A stretch of DNA of 34,208 bases, taken from positions 1 to 34,208 of the forward strand of contig CACJVE010000017.1 of NCBI GenBank assembly GCA_902596775.1, given 5' to 3'. The notes beneath the pieces were generated by a model, which saw nothing but the letters and a program-made list of their open reading frames with translations, did not search any database and was not told the origin of the DNA. Source of the DNA: an uncultured SAR92 cluster bacterium. GTDB taxonomy: Bacteria > Pseudomonadota > Gammaproteobacteria > Pseudomonadales > Porticoccaceae. Shown in pieces: positions 18,797-27,797 of the stretch; positions within the stretch are counted from its first letter, which is position 1, and the number at the start of each line of letters is the position of its first letter. Position numbers and translations under genes: made by a program.

Positions 18797-19222
18797 ATGG
18801 CAAACACTAAATCTGATTATGAATTTTATGTAGGAGAAGGAACTCATTTAGAGGGTGCTTCTCTTGACATACATGGAACAGCAAGAATCGATGGGACTTT
18901 TGTTGGAAAAATATCTGTAAAGCACTTGATTGTAGGCGAGAATGGTTCGGTGACGGGAGATATCTCAGGTGAAACTGCTCTAGTAGAGGGTGTCATTGAA
19001 GATACTCTTACTCTCTCTGGGAAATTAGAGGTAACCTCAAGAGGGAAAATTAGAGGAAAAATTCACTACGGCGAGCTTGAAACAGTTGTAGGAGCGAAAC
19101 TTGTTGGAGAAATATCTACAGACTGGGATGGTGATCAGACAGTTGCGCAACCAGCCGTATCAGATAGATTAGAGGCATTCTCTGCCTCTTTAGACGACGA
19201 TTCCACTGAAGGCGATCAGTAA
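18797..19222 (+). CDS. Bactofilin (polymer-forming cytoskeletal protein)
   Basis: Bactofilins polymerise without nucleotide into filaments that localise cell-wall enzymes, stalk or chromosome-segregation factors. The 141-residue product has a short N-terminal tail, a right-handed beta-helix core (about 12-110) with repeated turns of the form GTHLEGASLDIHGTARIDGTFVG, ISVKHLIVGENGSVTGDI and LEVTSRGKIRGKIHYGELE, and a polar acidic tail ending STEGDQ. Length and the DUF583-like repeats are typical. It has no membrane helix, so it should be cytoplasmic and membrane-associated. The ParA-like gene follows after 27 bases on the same strand, which suggests a functional pair. Confidence 0.93.
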   Translation: MANTKSDYEFYVGEGTHLEGASLDIHGTARIDGTFVGKISVKHLIVGENGSVTGDISGETALVEGVIEDTLTLSGKLEVTSRGKIRGKIHYGELETVVGAKLVGEISTDWDGDQTVAQPAVSDRLEAFSASLDDDSTEGDQ

Positions 19223-19249
19223 GCATAAATCTAAATCTCGGATACAAAG

Positions 19250-19972
19250 ATGAAAACTGCTGTTTTCGCTAATTCGAAAGGAGGCGTGGGCAAGAGTACG
19301 ATTGCTCTGTTAACGAGCCTTAGTCTAGCGACGAAATACAATCGCGCAAATGTTGAATTAATTGATCTTGATCCACAAGCTACAACAAGTGACTCGTTAT
19401 CGCGCTTTGCAAACTATCGATTTAAAGTAATCAATAACGAGGAATTTTATTTAGGTTCGACCACACCAAATAACTCCCGCATTATAAGTCATCTCGAATC
19501 CAGTTCTGATAATCATATTTCCGAGTGTTACTCGGTAATAGACTGCCCTGCGGGTAATGACCCAGTCAGAAGTACATTTTTATTACACTCTGACATAATT
19601 TTTATTCCAACCTCCGTGAGTGATGCTGATGTATTCGCTACAAAAAAATATATTGCATCGTTAATTGATTTGTTTGAATCAGATGTCGAGAACTCTCCAA
19701 AAAAACCACCTCTGGCTGTGATTTTGCCTTCCATGATTGATCATAGAGATGAATTGAATGAACTAAGGTCTATTTTGGCTGGGATGCCTGTGTATTTTGG
19801 GAAACCTTTGAGATATTCCCCAAATTTTCGAAGGGCTTTCAGAGCTGAACGTGATGATTCTAATGTTAAAATCTTACTTAAAGAGCATGCGGCATATTCT
19901 CAATGGATCACTGATTTGTTCATCCACTCCGATCGGCTTAAGCTTCGACCTAAAAAGCTGTTTCAATTGTAG
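19250..19972 (+). CDS. Orphan ParA/MinD-family ATPase
   Basis: The 240-residue protein has the deviant Walker A motif KGGVGKST (10-17, with signature Lys10), IDLDPQATTSDSL around Asp41, and DCPAGNDP as the Walker B/switch II region. These ATPases dimerise on ATP and position cargo on the nucleoid or membrane. No ParB, parS array, MinE or chemotaxis gene is adjacent, so it is not an obvious chromosome partition locus. The immediate partner is bactofilin, 27 bases upstream; in Myxococcus, from memory, bactofilins scaffold the ParABS machinery. A role in positioning the bactofilin filament or using it as a scaffold is inference. Its stop lies one base from the stop of the convergent YeiH-type gene. 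Confidence 0.88.
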   Translation: MKTAVFANSKGGVGKSTIALLTSLSLATKYNRANVELIDLDPQATTSDSLSRFANYRFKVINNEEFYLGSTTPNNSRIISHLESSSDNHISECYSVIDCPAGNDPVRSTFLLHSDIIFIPTSVSDADVFATKKYIASLIDLFESDVENSPKKPPLAVILPSMIDHRDELNELRSILAGMPVYFGKPLRYSPNFRRAFRAERDDSNVKILLKEHAAYSQWITDLFIHSDRLKLRPKKLFQL

Positions 19973-19973
19973 A

Positions 19974-20888
19974 TCAAGCTAAGCCAATTACCGTGATGAG
20001 CGACAGAATAGTCATGCTGATCCACAAACAGACTGTATGAAGAAAAGATTTTATTGTTATTCCCTTGATGGATTTTATATTAACTTGTAGTCCAATTATA
20101 AATAGTGCAATGACAATTAAAAAATCAAAACTCTGATTAACGAATGAAATAATAGAGTTTGAAAATTCAAAATATGAGCTACAGAGAGCCGCCAATAGAA
20201 ATAATATTATGAATAATGGGAAACAACTTTGACTCAACCGAGCGTTATAAAAATAACTTAAAACAAGCAACAAGGGCACGAGAAAAAGTGTTCTGAGAAG
20301 TTTTATAGCAGTTGCAACATAGTTTGCCTCAGATCCATAAATAGAGCTTATTGCGAGCACTGATGAGGTGTCATGGACCGCAAGAGCAACCCAAACTCCA
20401 AATTCTTTTTGGCTTAAGTTGAACAAATCACCCAAAGCAGGAAATAGAAGCATCGCAAAAGCGTTTAGCAAGAATATAATCGAAAGAATTGAACCAAGGT
20501 CTTTGCTGTCTGAATTTATCAAAGGAGATACAGAAGACACCGCCGTAGCGCCGCAAATAGCAGTGCCCGTGGCGCTCAAAATACTATATTTTCTTGAAGT
20601 GCGAAAAATAAGTTGAAAAATAAATCCTATGGTGATGGTAATAACGACATAACTAAAGACGAGTAACATATTATCATTGGCAACCTGCAATACTTGCTCA
20701 GCGCCTAAAATAAATCCCAAAAGAATAATTGCCAGCTTTAAGACATATGATCCTACTTTTTCAAGAAGTTCAGTGTTTTTTTGATGAACTATGATTGTTG
20801 AAACCATGCCTGAAAAAAAAGCAACAATCGGATTCATGAAAGTGAGCGAAAGAACAGCACCACAGAATAGCACTAAAATATTAGTCAT
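19974..20888 (-). CDS. YeiH-family putative membrane exporter
   Basis: The 304-residue protein is almost entirely hydrophobic, about nine or ten helices. It matches the YeiH/UPF0324 family through LSATGTAICGATAVSSVSPLI, VGSYVLKLAIILLGFILGAEQVL and VALAVHDTSSVLAISSIYG. The family is called a putative sulfate exporter by some annotators; the substrate is not established. It is somewhat shorter than the E. coli protein (about 349, remembered), with the first helix starting at residue 2. The gene is on the minus strand downstream of the giant surface-protein terminator, so it likely has its own promoter. Confidence 0.85.
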   Translation of the reverse strand: MTNILVLFCGAVLSLTFMNPIVAFFSGMVSTIIVHQKNTELLEKVGSYVLKLAIILLGFILGAEQVLQVANDNMLLVFSYVVITITIGFIFQLIFRTSRKYSILSATGTAICGATAVSSVSPLINSDSKDLGSILSIIFLLNAFAMLLFPALGDLFNLSQKEFGVWVALAVHDTSSVLAISSIYGSEANYVATAIKLLRTLFLVPLLLVLSYFYNARLSQSCFPLFIILFLLAALCSSYFEFSNSIISFVNQSFDFLIVIALFIIGLQVNIKSIKGITIKSFLHTVCLWISMTILSLITVIGLA

Positions 20889-20901
20889 ATATAACTTCTA
20901 A

Positions 20902-20939
20902 AAAGAAGGGCCAATCAGTTCACTGATTGGCCCTTCTTT
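20902..20939 (-). terminator. Rho-independent terminator of the giant surface-protein gene
   Basis: A perfect 17-bp stem (20902-20918 with 20923-20939) encloses a 4-base loop. On the minus strand the stem is followed by a T-rich run (CTTTTTAG), and it starts 16 bases after the stop of the gene at 20955-27797. It also insulates that gene from the downstream YeiH-type gene. Confidence 0.9.
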
Positions 20940-20954
20940 AACTAATCAAAATAC

Positions 20955-23900
20955 TTATTGTATTTTGAACACTCTTCTTCGGACTAGATATAGTAGTCCA
21001 GCAAGTAAGAGCATAATCATTGAGTAGTCAGAAGAACCTGGACCACCAACTGTACAACCTCCACCTGACTTCTTGATAGTCACGATAGCTGAAGTAATAG
21101 ATACCGAATCACTACCATTACTTATAGTAGCTGTCACTGTTAATTCACCACCAGTGCTACCAGGCGTGAGAGTAGCTGTATAAACGCCACCTGCACTCTC
21201 TACGAACTCACTAACAGTAGCATCTGACAGGCTAGCCGAAGATGTCACTGACATACCTTCGAGAGCCCTACCATCTGAATCTACAGCAGTCACTGTTACA
21301 GTAGCAGTTTCATTACCACCAGCCTTCAACTCCGTTGCATCGATTGAAATCGTACTATCCGAGCTTGGGGGTCCAAAGTACAGAGTCGCTATACCACTTG
21401 GATCAACAACAGTACCATTTGCAACCCCATCCATATCATTTGGCCCACCATCCTCAATCAACAGCTCCAAACAAATTGTCTGCTCAGGCACCATGGCGTC
21501 TGCAGTTGGTAGACCTGGCGCATAAGCAGAACTACCAGGTTCAGGACAAGTACCAGAGGTCGCCATTGCAGAGTGAATCGCATTGGTAGCATTCTCTACA
21601 AAATCTTGCCAACCAATGTTATCTCCCATGAACTTCCTTAGTACCGCACCTGCTGGAACAGTTCCACTCAACGGTATTACGACGTTGTAAGTTGCTCCAG
21701 CTTGAGCTCCAGATACCTTGAAGTCTACTAGGCCACCTAGATAATCCCAATCTGCATCCACAGAGCCAACATCAGACTCATCAATACCAACTTCGTTGTT
21801 TCCGCTTGAGAATGCGGTATCACCCAACACTACCGTTGTACCAGCAGAGGTTTGAACCACATCTCCACTATCACCGACAGGAGCTAGGTTGCTCTCGTCT
21901 ATGTTATCGAGATAATCTGGAATACCGTCATTATCCGAATCACCATATCCCTCATCCGCGTCAGATATTCCATCACCGTCACTATCTTCAGCACCAAGGG
22001 CTGGTGCAGCAGCTAATATCTTCACCACCACAGAGTCTGAAGCTGAAAGGATCGGGTTACCATCATCACTAACTGTTGCAGAGGCGATCATTAACGTATC
22101 GCCCAGTGTGCTCGGATCAACTGTTACTGTCGCGCCGTCAATAGTGACGTAATCAAGACCACTCAATGCGGAGTCCCACTCTAACGTGTGAGTATCACCA
22201 GGATTCAGATCACTGTAGTTTGCAGTAACTGTAACCAATCCACCATCTGCTGCTACTATTCTTCCAGAAGTACCGCTCTGTGCCACACTGAGATGAATCA
22301 TCGGTGCCACATTTTCTTCAACTATCGTAATAGTTCTCTCTGAAACAGAGCCCACAACAGCGTTAGTTGGTGAACCAATAGAAATGGTAACCGTCTCTGA
22401 TGATTCTGCTTCTGCATCCTCATTCACAGTCATTGTGACCATTCCCTTAGTACCCTCTGTTATCGTCACAGAATCACTTACAGTGAAGTCTCCTGATCCA
22501 GCGGCAGATGCCACCTTCACAAACTTATACTGCCACACGAAGGTATCAACATAATTAATCTGTACCGTCATTGCAGTATCTGACATTTCTGTAATCACGT
22601 ATGTTACAGATGCTGGTGCATCAGCAGGATTTGACATCTCACCACCGTTATAGACTTTTGGCAGTCCAAGATGCGCTCCCACACCATCTAACATAAGCTC
22701 GCCTGTAGCCGCATCATGCGTATATGTTGCAGAGGCGCTACCATCATGAGGAGCTACTGGAGCACCACATTGATCTCCGTCAACACCCTGCCATCCCTCA
22801 AGCCAGGTCTCAGCTCCCATCACATTAGCAAATGATCCGTCTGCCCCAAATCTAAAGATATCATCGAATAGACATGCACGATCTGTAACCTCGCCATCTC
22901 CACTTGACCACCATCCTCCAACATTGTCGGCGTCCCAGCCAACCTGCAGCGCACCGGCCATTGGAGCTAGTGTCCAATCTCCAGCAAGAGCACTTGGCAT
23001 TTCACCCATGGTCGCAGTTCCGTCAATAGTCAATGGAATCGTCACTGGATAAGCGGCAGCGTCACCGCTGAGCTCTACAATTACATCCACCGTGGTCCCT
23101 TCTACTGTTACCGAAGAAGGCGTTAAATTAGCTAAAGGCATAATTTCAACGGACTGAACAGCCGTTGCTGTATTGCCTGCCGCATCTGAAACACTCCATG
23201 TGATCAAGGTTAAACCAGACTTAAATGGTCCACTTGCACTTGCTGATGGGGAGAGCTCTCCATCCTTCAGATCAACCGCTGATGCAGTTCCGATGGATAC
23301 ATCCGTCATGCGACCAGTAGCACCCATACTGATATCAGCAGGGATAGTTAGTTCTGGAGGTAATTCATCTCTTGTCGGATCAGTTCCAGCTTCATACTCT
23401 TCAAGGTTCGTAAATCCGTCTCCGTCAAGGTCTCCATTGGCGTCCGACGCATCATTTGGATCTAAGCCATACAGGTTCTCATAGAAGTCAGGTAATCCAT
23501 CACCATCTGTATCTGTCACAGTTACTGTGACACTTGAGGATGCTGAGGCTGTGTTGCCCAAAGCATCAGATACAGTGAAGGTTACTACGGTCTCACCGAC
23601 CGGGTATTCAGCAGGGCCATCGTTCACGATACTCGACGTAACATCACCATCCTTATTATCAATCGCGCTTGCACCAGACAAGAACGTTACTATCGCAGTA
23701 TCTGCCGCATCTACCACATCTGATGGCATTGCCACCTCTAATGCAATCGGGGCTGGAACTGTGAGTTCTGGCGCTGTGATATCAAGACTTATCGTTACGA
23801 CCGTTTGAGCGGTACCCGTATTTCCAGCTGCATCAACTGCTGTAAAAGTGACTGTTGTATCCCCTAGCGGGAACACATCCGCTGGTGCATCATTAGTAAT

Positions 23901-26900
23901 CGAGGCAATCGCACCATCTACATTATCTGATGCAGTAATCGAGGCCAAGAAGTCAGTAACTGACGCATCAGTTGCCGCTAAGCCGTCATTTTCACCAAGC
24001 AGAGTGATTGCTGCAGGTGCTGTTATCACAGGTGCTGTTAAGTCGGCAACTGTTACTGTCGCCGTTGCACTTGCAGAATTTCCAGCAGCATCAGAGACGG
24101 TAAAGGTCACCAAAGTTGCACCAATAGGAAGAACCTCTGGAGCATCATTGGTTATCGTCATCGATGAATCAACGTTATCAGAAGCACTTGCAGTCGCAAA
24201 CCATGCCTGAACAGAAGCATCTGACGAGGCAAGCCCCGAAGCATCAGTTGCTGCAAGGGTTCCATCCGCAGGTGCTGTTATCTCTGGCGCCGTCTGATCA
24301 GTCACTGTCACTGTTGACGTTGCAGTACCCGTGTTACCCGCAGCATCAGTAGCGCTGAAGGTTACCAATGTCTCACCTAATGGGAAGACTGCAAGTCCAT
24401 CATTGCTAACAGAAACTGAACCATCGACGTTGTCCACGGCAGTTGCGGCAGCCAAGAATGTCGCTATAGGATTCGCGTCATCAGCCGATTCGACTTTCCA
24501 GTTAGCAAGTGTAATGACAGTTTCTAAAGCAGCTGCACCATTATAAGTTCCATAATCATCTAGGTAATTCTTAGCCTGCACCGTCCAATGATCAATATTA
24601 AAGGTTCCATCATCATCAGTGCCTGATTTTCTCTCAGCGACGCTATCGCTGTGCTCCCATGCAGTTCCAGTACCATCCTCGTTTTCGACACCAAATTGAC
24701 TAACAACAGCACCATCCATCGTTATTTGATAGCTATCATCACCATTTGTTGCAGTGGAAGTGGTCACCGTGTTTGAGGCACTGAGTCCAGCACTTGGGAA
24801 ATCTGTCTGCATTAATGCGAGATCTCTGATTACATAGACATAGGTATCTGTTTGCACGCCGAGCCCAGAGATATCAATTTGCTTATCTGCAAAAGGTTTA
24901 CCATTATTACCATAGTTCATAACTATCGAGCCGTCAGAGAAATCTACAGTACCGGTGACATACAGCTCGACTGTCTTGATGAAAGGACTGCTGGCATCAG
25001 TTTCAATCACTTTTGTTATCGATACAGAGTTTGTTGCAGCGGGCTGATCTTTTGTCAGTTTGTACTGCCACACATAGGTATCAAAATAGTTAATCTGCAG
25101 TGTCATCGCAGTAGATGTCATCTCAGTGATTGAATAAGTCACGGACGTTACTGCCTCTGACGGTGAGGTCATCTCACCACCATTGTAAACCTTTGGTAGT
25201 CCGATATGAGCACCAAGTCCATTCACTGTAATAGTTGAATTGGCAGAGTCATATGTATAATTCGCGGTTGCGCTACCGTTATGCGGCGCAACAGGAGCTC
25301 CGCATTGATCACCATCAACTCCTTGCCAACTCTCAAGCCAAGTCTCTGAACCCATTACATTTGCAAACGATCCATCCGCTCCAAATCTAAAGATATCGTC
25401 AAACAAACAAGCTCTTGTCGTTAAATCATCTTCGCTATTAGACCACCAGCCTGTTGCGTTATCCGCATCCCAGCCAACACCCATCGCTCCAGCCATCGCG
25501 GCAAGCTTCCAGTCTCCTGATATTGCAGAATTAGATGCTGCTGTTCCCGCTGCATTGTTCGCGGCAACTGTGATTGCATCAGGTGCTGTTACAACAGGTG
25601 CCGTTAAGTCTGCAACTGTCAAGGTAGCGGTTGCTGTGGCGGTCAGTTCTGATGAATCTGTTGCAGTGAATGTCACAACAGTTGGGCCAATTGGAAATAT
25701 GTCTGGCGCATCATTAGTTACCGTAACATTTGCATCCACGTTGTCTTCTACCGTTGCAGAATCTAGGAACGAGGCGATATCTGTGTCAGTAGCAAGTGTT
25801 CCGCTAGCATCCGTCGCCGCTACAGTGGCATCTTCAACAGTTATAACAGGCGGAGTTTGATCCTCAACCGTCACAACTGCAGAACTTGATCCTGTATTAC
25901 CTAAAGAATCAACCGCACTAAACGTAACTGTTGTTGCACCTATTGGGAATACAGCAGGTGCATCGTTCGCTACGCTCACCACACCATCACCTGCATCAAC
26001 CGCACTCGCGCTCGATAAGAAAGAGGCAATAGCTGCATCTGTGGCTGGTGTTCCATTCGCATCCACAGCCGCCACGGTTATATCAGCAGGAGCACTTACA
26101 ACCGGTCCAACAGTATCTTTAGTCGTTGAGGCCGTTGCTGTATTTGTCTCCAACGAAGTCGTTCCTGTCGCACTAACGGTTAATGAACCATCAGCTAAAG
26201 AGCTTGCATCAACAGTCGCGCTCCAAGCACCCGATGAACAATCAACTGAGGATCCAGACACAGTATCCGAGCCGCTAGTTAATGAGGCAACTACAGAGAC
26301 ACCAGACAGATTACAGGTACCCGCTACCGGATAACTTGCCTCGTTTGAGTTGGTTACTATTGCGGGACTGGTTATTGCGATCGCTAGAGCTTCAGCTTTT
26401 TCTAGACTAATCGCATAAGTCGTGGTGCCTGCGCCATCTTCAGCAGTAACCGTCATACTCACTGAATTTGTACCATCAGTCGGCGCAAAAGTGTTTGAAG
26501 TTACAGCAGAACCATTTGCAGTATATTCAGTAACCGATGCAAAGCTGTCAGTCAAGGTAGGCACAAATGTAACTGATGTTACTGGATTTGCAATCGATGC
26601 TGTATATTCGAGCACATTAGATGCAAATGCTGGTGTTAACGTAATATCTCCCGTTGTCGTAGATGCTTGACTTTCCAATACGCATAGTGGCCAAAACGCT
26701 TGCGTATTTGCTCTACCCTGTACCTGATGCACAGAATTACCATTGCTTGTATTGTAAGTGATCCAAGCTTTGTGACGAGATCCGTCACCAGGATCATCAC
26801 CAGCTAGACTGCCGGTCCAATAATGTGAGCTTTGTTGAGGCCAGTTGAGTTCTGTCTCCCAAACACCATCGGTCGAACCAGAAATAGGTGATATATGGGT

Positions 26901-27797
26901 CTCGACCTCAGCACCTGTTGCTAGACGGCCATTAAAACTCTTACACCAAAGATCAGCATTCTCCCAGGTAAATTTTCTGAAATAACGGTTGGTGCCCACT
27001 CGATTTAAGTCTCGACCTGAGGCAGTTCCCCAAGTCGCTTGAGGCGCCTCGGCATTCAGAGGTGGCCGAACGAAGCTCAATCCTTCAACTTCATAGAGAT
27101 CTTTAATGATTACATCATCTGCAGTTCCTGCAGACGCATCAGCACCATTTGCACTCGGATTATTTGTTGAATATGGACTTGAAGGGGCGGTTGCTTCGCT
27201 TGTGACTGAATAAGTTCCAGTAAGATTTGACAAGGTTGATACAGTGCCCGGAATTTTGCCAACCGTCACATCTTCCGATGTGAAGGAATAACCGGCTGCA
27301 ATGGACGAATAAGAGAATTTAAGGGTTGTCCCATTGAAACCGCTAATTGCAGTCAATGGCACTACGTACAATGTTACTGGCTGCGCTAAAGGCTCACCAG
27401 TATTACCATCAACAGGCCAACCGGCACCACTCGTGTCCGCCCATGATGTTAAGTAATATTTGTCAGTATTGGGATCATTATCCAAATCTGTTGTGTCATC
27501 TTTAAATTGGAAGGGTTGTGAACCAGCAAAAAGTCTATCCGAATACGCCCCCATCTCAAGAACCGAGCTGTCATAATGAAGCCGCAAACCGAGGCCTGTG
27601 GTAGCAACAGCATTCCCATCAGCATCTGATGCGGAATATGTCACTGTCAGATTTGTCGACTGCCCAGCAGATAGCTCAGCAACTTCCAAAGTCCCTGAAA
27701 CAGATTGAACTTGAGCAACGGCAAAAGCCGGAAGCATCGCAATAAATGAGACGATGAAGAGATTCTTTTTAAGAACTTTTATTGTTTGATAAAGCAT
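20955..27797 (-). CDS. Giant secreted multidomain surface protein (HYR, Calx-beta, TSP3 and C-terminal sorting tail)
   Basis: This 2280-residue protein starts with a signal peptide (cleavage near AVA28). In order it has a cohesin-like beta domain (about 30-205) and a lectin-like block with Trp/Cys landmarks WCKSFNGRLATGAEV and YWTG (about 235-375). A cadherin-like sandwich and an Ig-like domain follow (about 375-560), then seven HYR-type units from about 561 to 1552 (AVDNVDGSVSV, DAAGNTGTA). TSP3-like calcium loops lie near 1428-1475 and 1936-1963 (DTDGDGLPDF, DSDGDGISD), a Calx-beta-like domain at about 1553-1830, a choice-of-anchor U-like domain at about 1969-2143 (EDGGPNDMDGVANGTVVDP) and an invasin-like Ig domain. 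The tail is GGGCTVGG (Cys2248), one helix and RRR. Two copies of a 157-residue domain are nested inside the HYR and Calx-beta units. Adhesion is inferred. The gene looks richer in G+C than its flanks (not computed). Confidence 0.9.
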   Translation of the reverse strand: MLYQTIKVLKKNLFIVSFIAMLPAFAVAQVQSVSGTLEVAELSAGQSTNLTVTYSASDADGNAVATTGLGLRLHYDSSVLEMGAYSDRLFAGSQPFQFKDDTTDLDNDPNTDKYYLTSWADTSGAGWPVDGNTGEPLAQPVTLYVVPLTAISGFNGTTLKFSYSSIAAGYSFTSEDVTVGKIPGTVSTLSNLTGTYSVTSEATAPSSPYSTNNPSANGADASAGTADDVIIKDLYEVEGLSFVRPPLNAEAPQATWGTASGRDLNRVGTNRYFRKFTWENADLWCKSFNGRLATGAEVETHISPISGSTDGVWETELNWPQQSSHYWTGSLAGDDPGDGSRHKAWITYNTSNGNSVHQVQGRANTQAFWPLCVLESQASTTTGDITLTPAFASNVLEYTASIANPVTSVTFVPTLTDSFASVTEYTANGSAVTSNTFAPTDGTNSVSMTVTAEDGAGTTTYAISLEKAEALAIAITSPAIVTNSNEASYPVAGTCNLSGVSVVASLTSGSDTVSGSSVDCSSGAWSATVDASSLADGSLTVSATGTTSLETNTATASTTKDTVGPVVSAPADITVAAVDANGTPATDAAIASFLSSASAVDAGDGVVSVANDAPAVFPIGATTVTFSAVDSLGNTGSSSAVVTVEDQTPPVITVEDATVAATDASGTLATDTDIASFLDSATVEDNVDANVTVTNDAPDIFPIGPTVVTFTATDSSELTATATATLTVADLTAPVVTAPDAITVAANNAAGTAASNSAISGDWKLAAMAGAMGVGWDADNATGWWSNSEDDLTTRACLFDDIFRFGADGSFANVMGSETWLESWQGVDGDQCGAPVAPHNGSATANYTYDSANSTITVNGLGAHIGLPKVYNGGEMTSPSEAVTSVTYSITEMTSTAMTLQINYFDTYVWQYKLTKDQPAATNSVSITKVIETDASSPFIKTVELYVTGTVDFSDGSIVMNYGNNGKPFADKQIDISGLGVQTDTYVYVIRDLALMQTDFPSAGLSASNTVTTSTATNGDDSYQITMDGAVVSQFGVENEDGTGTAWEHSDSVAERKSGTDDDGTFNIDHWTVQAKNYLDDYGTYNGAAALETVITLANWKVESADDANPIATFLAAATAVDNVDGSVSVSNDGLAVFPLGETLVTFSATDAAGNTGTATSTVTVTDQTAPEITAPADGTLAATDASGLASSDASVQAWFATASASDNVDSSMTITNDAPEVLPIGATLVTFTVSDAAGNSASATATVTVADLTAPVITAPAAITLLGENDGLAATDASVTDFLASITASDNVDGAIASITNDAPADVFPLGDTTVTFTAVDAAGNTGTAQTVVTISLDITAPELTVPAPIALEVAMPSDVVDAADTAIVTFLSGASAIDNKDGDVTSSIVNDGPAEYPVGETVVTFTVSDALGNTASASSSVTVTVTDTDGDGLPDFYENLYGLDPNDASDANGDLDGDGFTNLEEYEAGTDPTRDELPPELTIPADISMGATGRMTDVSIGTASAVDLKDGELSPSASASGPFKSGLTLITWSVSDAAGNTATAVQSVEIMPLANLTPSSVTVEGTTVDVIVELSGDAAAYPVTIPLTIDGTATMGEMPSALAGDWTLAPMAGALQVGWDADNVGGWWSSGDGEVTDRACLFDDIFRFGADGSFANVMGAETWLEGWQGVDGDQCGAPVAPHDGSASATYTHDAATGELMLDGVGAHLGLPKVYNGGEMSNPADAPASVTYVITEMSDTAMTVQINYVDTFVWQYKFVKVASAAGSGDFTVSDSVTITEGTKGMVTMTVNEDAEAESSETVTISIGSPTNAVVGSVSERTITIVEENVAPMIHLSVAQSGTSGRIVAADGGLVTVTANYSDLNPGDTHTLEWDSALSGLDYVTIDGATVTVDPSTLGDTLMIASATVSDDGNPILSASDSVVVKILAAAPALGAEDSDGDGISDADEGYGDSDNDGIPDYLDNIDESNLAPVGDSGDVVQTSAGTTVVLGDTAFSSGNNEVGIDESDVGSVDADWDYLGGLVDFKVSGAQAGATYNVVIPLSGTVPAGAVLRKFMGDNIGWQDFVENATNAIHSAMATSGTCPEPGSSAYAPGLPTADAMVPEQTICLELLIEDGGPNDMDGVANGTVVDPSGIATLYFGPPSSDSTISIDATELKAGGNETATVTVTAVDSDGRALEGMSVTSSASLSDATVSEFVESAGGVYTATLTPGSTGGELTVTATISNGSDSVSITSAIVTIKKSGGGCTVGGPGSSDYSMIMLLLAGLLYLVRRRVFKIQ
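22512..22985 (-). repeat. Second copy of the GDW domain, embedded in the Calx-beta-like unit
   Basis: Residues about 1605-1763 (AGDWTLAPMAGALQVGWDAD through FVWQYKFVK) repeat residues 760-916 of the same protein with high identity. The longest shared run includes RACLFDDIFRFGADGSFANV. Third-codon positions differ widely between copies, so the duplication is not recent. It splits the Calx-beta text DGTAT ... AGSGDFTVSD. Confidence 0.85.
24468..25520 (-). repeat. First GDW-domain copy and companion segment, embedded in the third HYR unit
   Basis: Residues about 760-1110 interrupt a HYR unit between NAAGTAASNSAI and IATFLAAATAVDNVDG. The first part (760-916, 25050-25520) is the GDW domain (GDWKLAAMAGAMGVGWDAD, LFDDIFRFGADGSFANV, GLPKVYNGGEM, YVWQYKL). 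The second part (about 917-1110) has no copy elsewhere in the protein and includes VELYVTGTVDFSDGSIVMNY and FNIDHWTVQAKNYLDDYG, then returns to the HYR frame. Confidence 0.85.

Noticed and set aside
23100-26115. Regularly spaced repeats resembling an array
   Set aside because: The repeats are degenerate coding units of ~83 residues in frame, not short identical CRISPR repeats with spacers.
23173-26670. Several long open frames on the plus strand opposite the giant gene
   Set aside because: They are low-complexity Ser/Val/Ala-rich mirror images of the repeated HYR codons, without Shine-Dalgarno sites or recognisable motifs.
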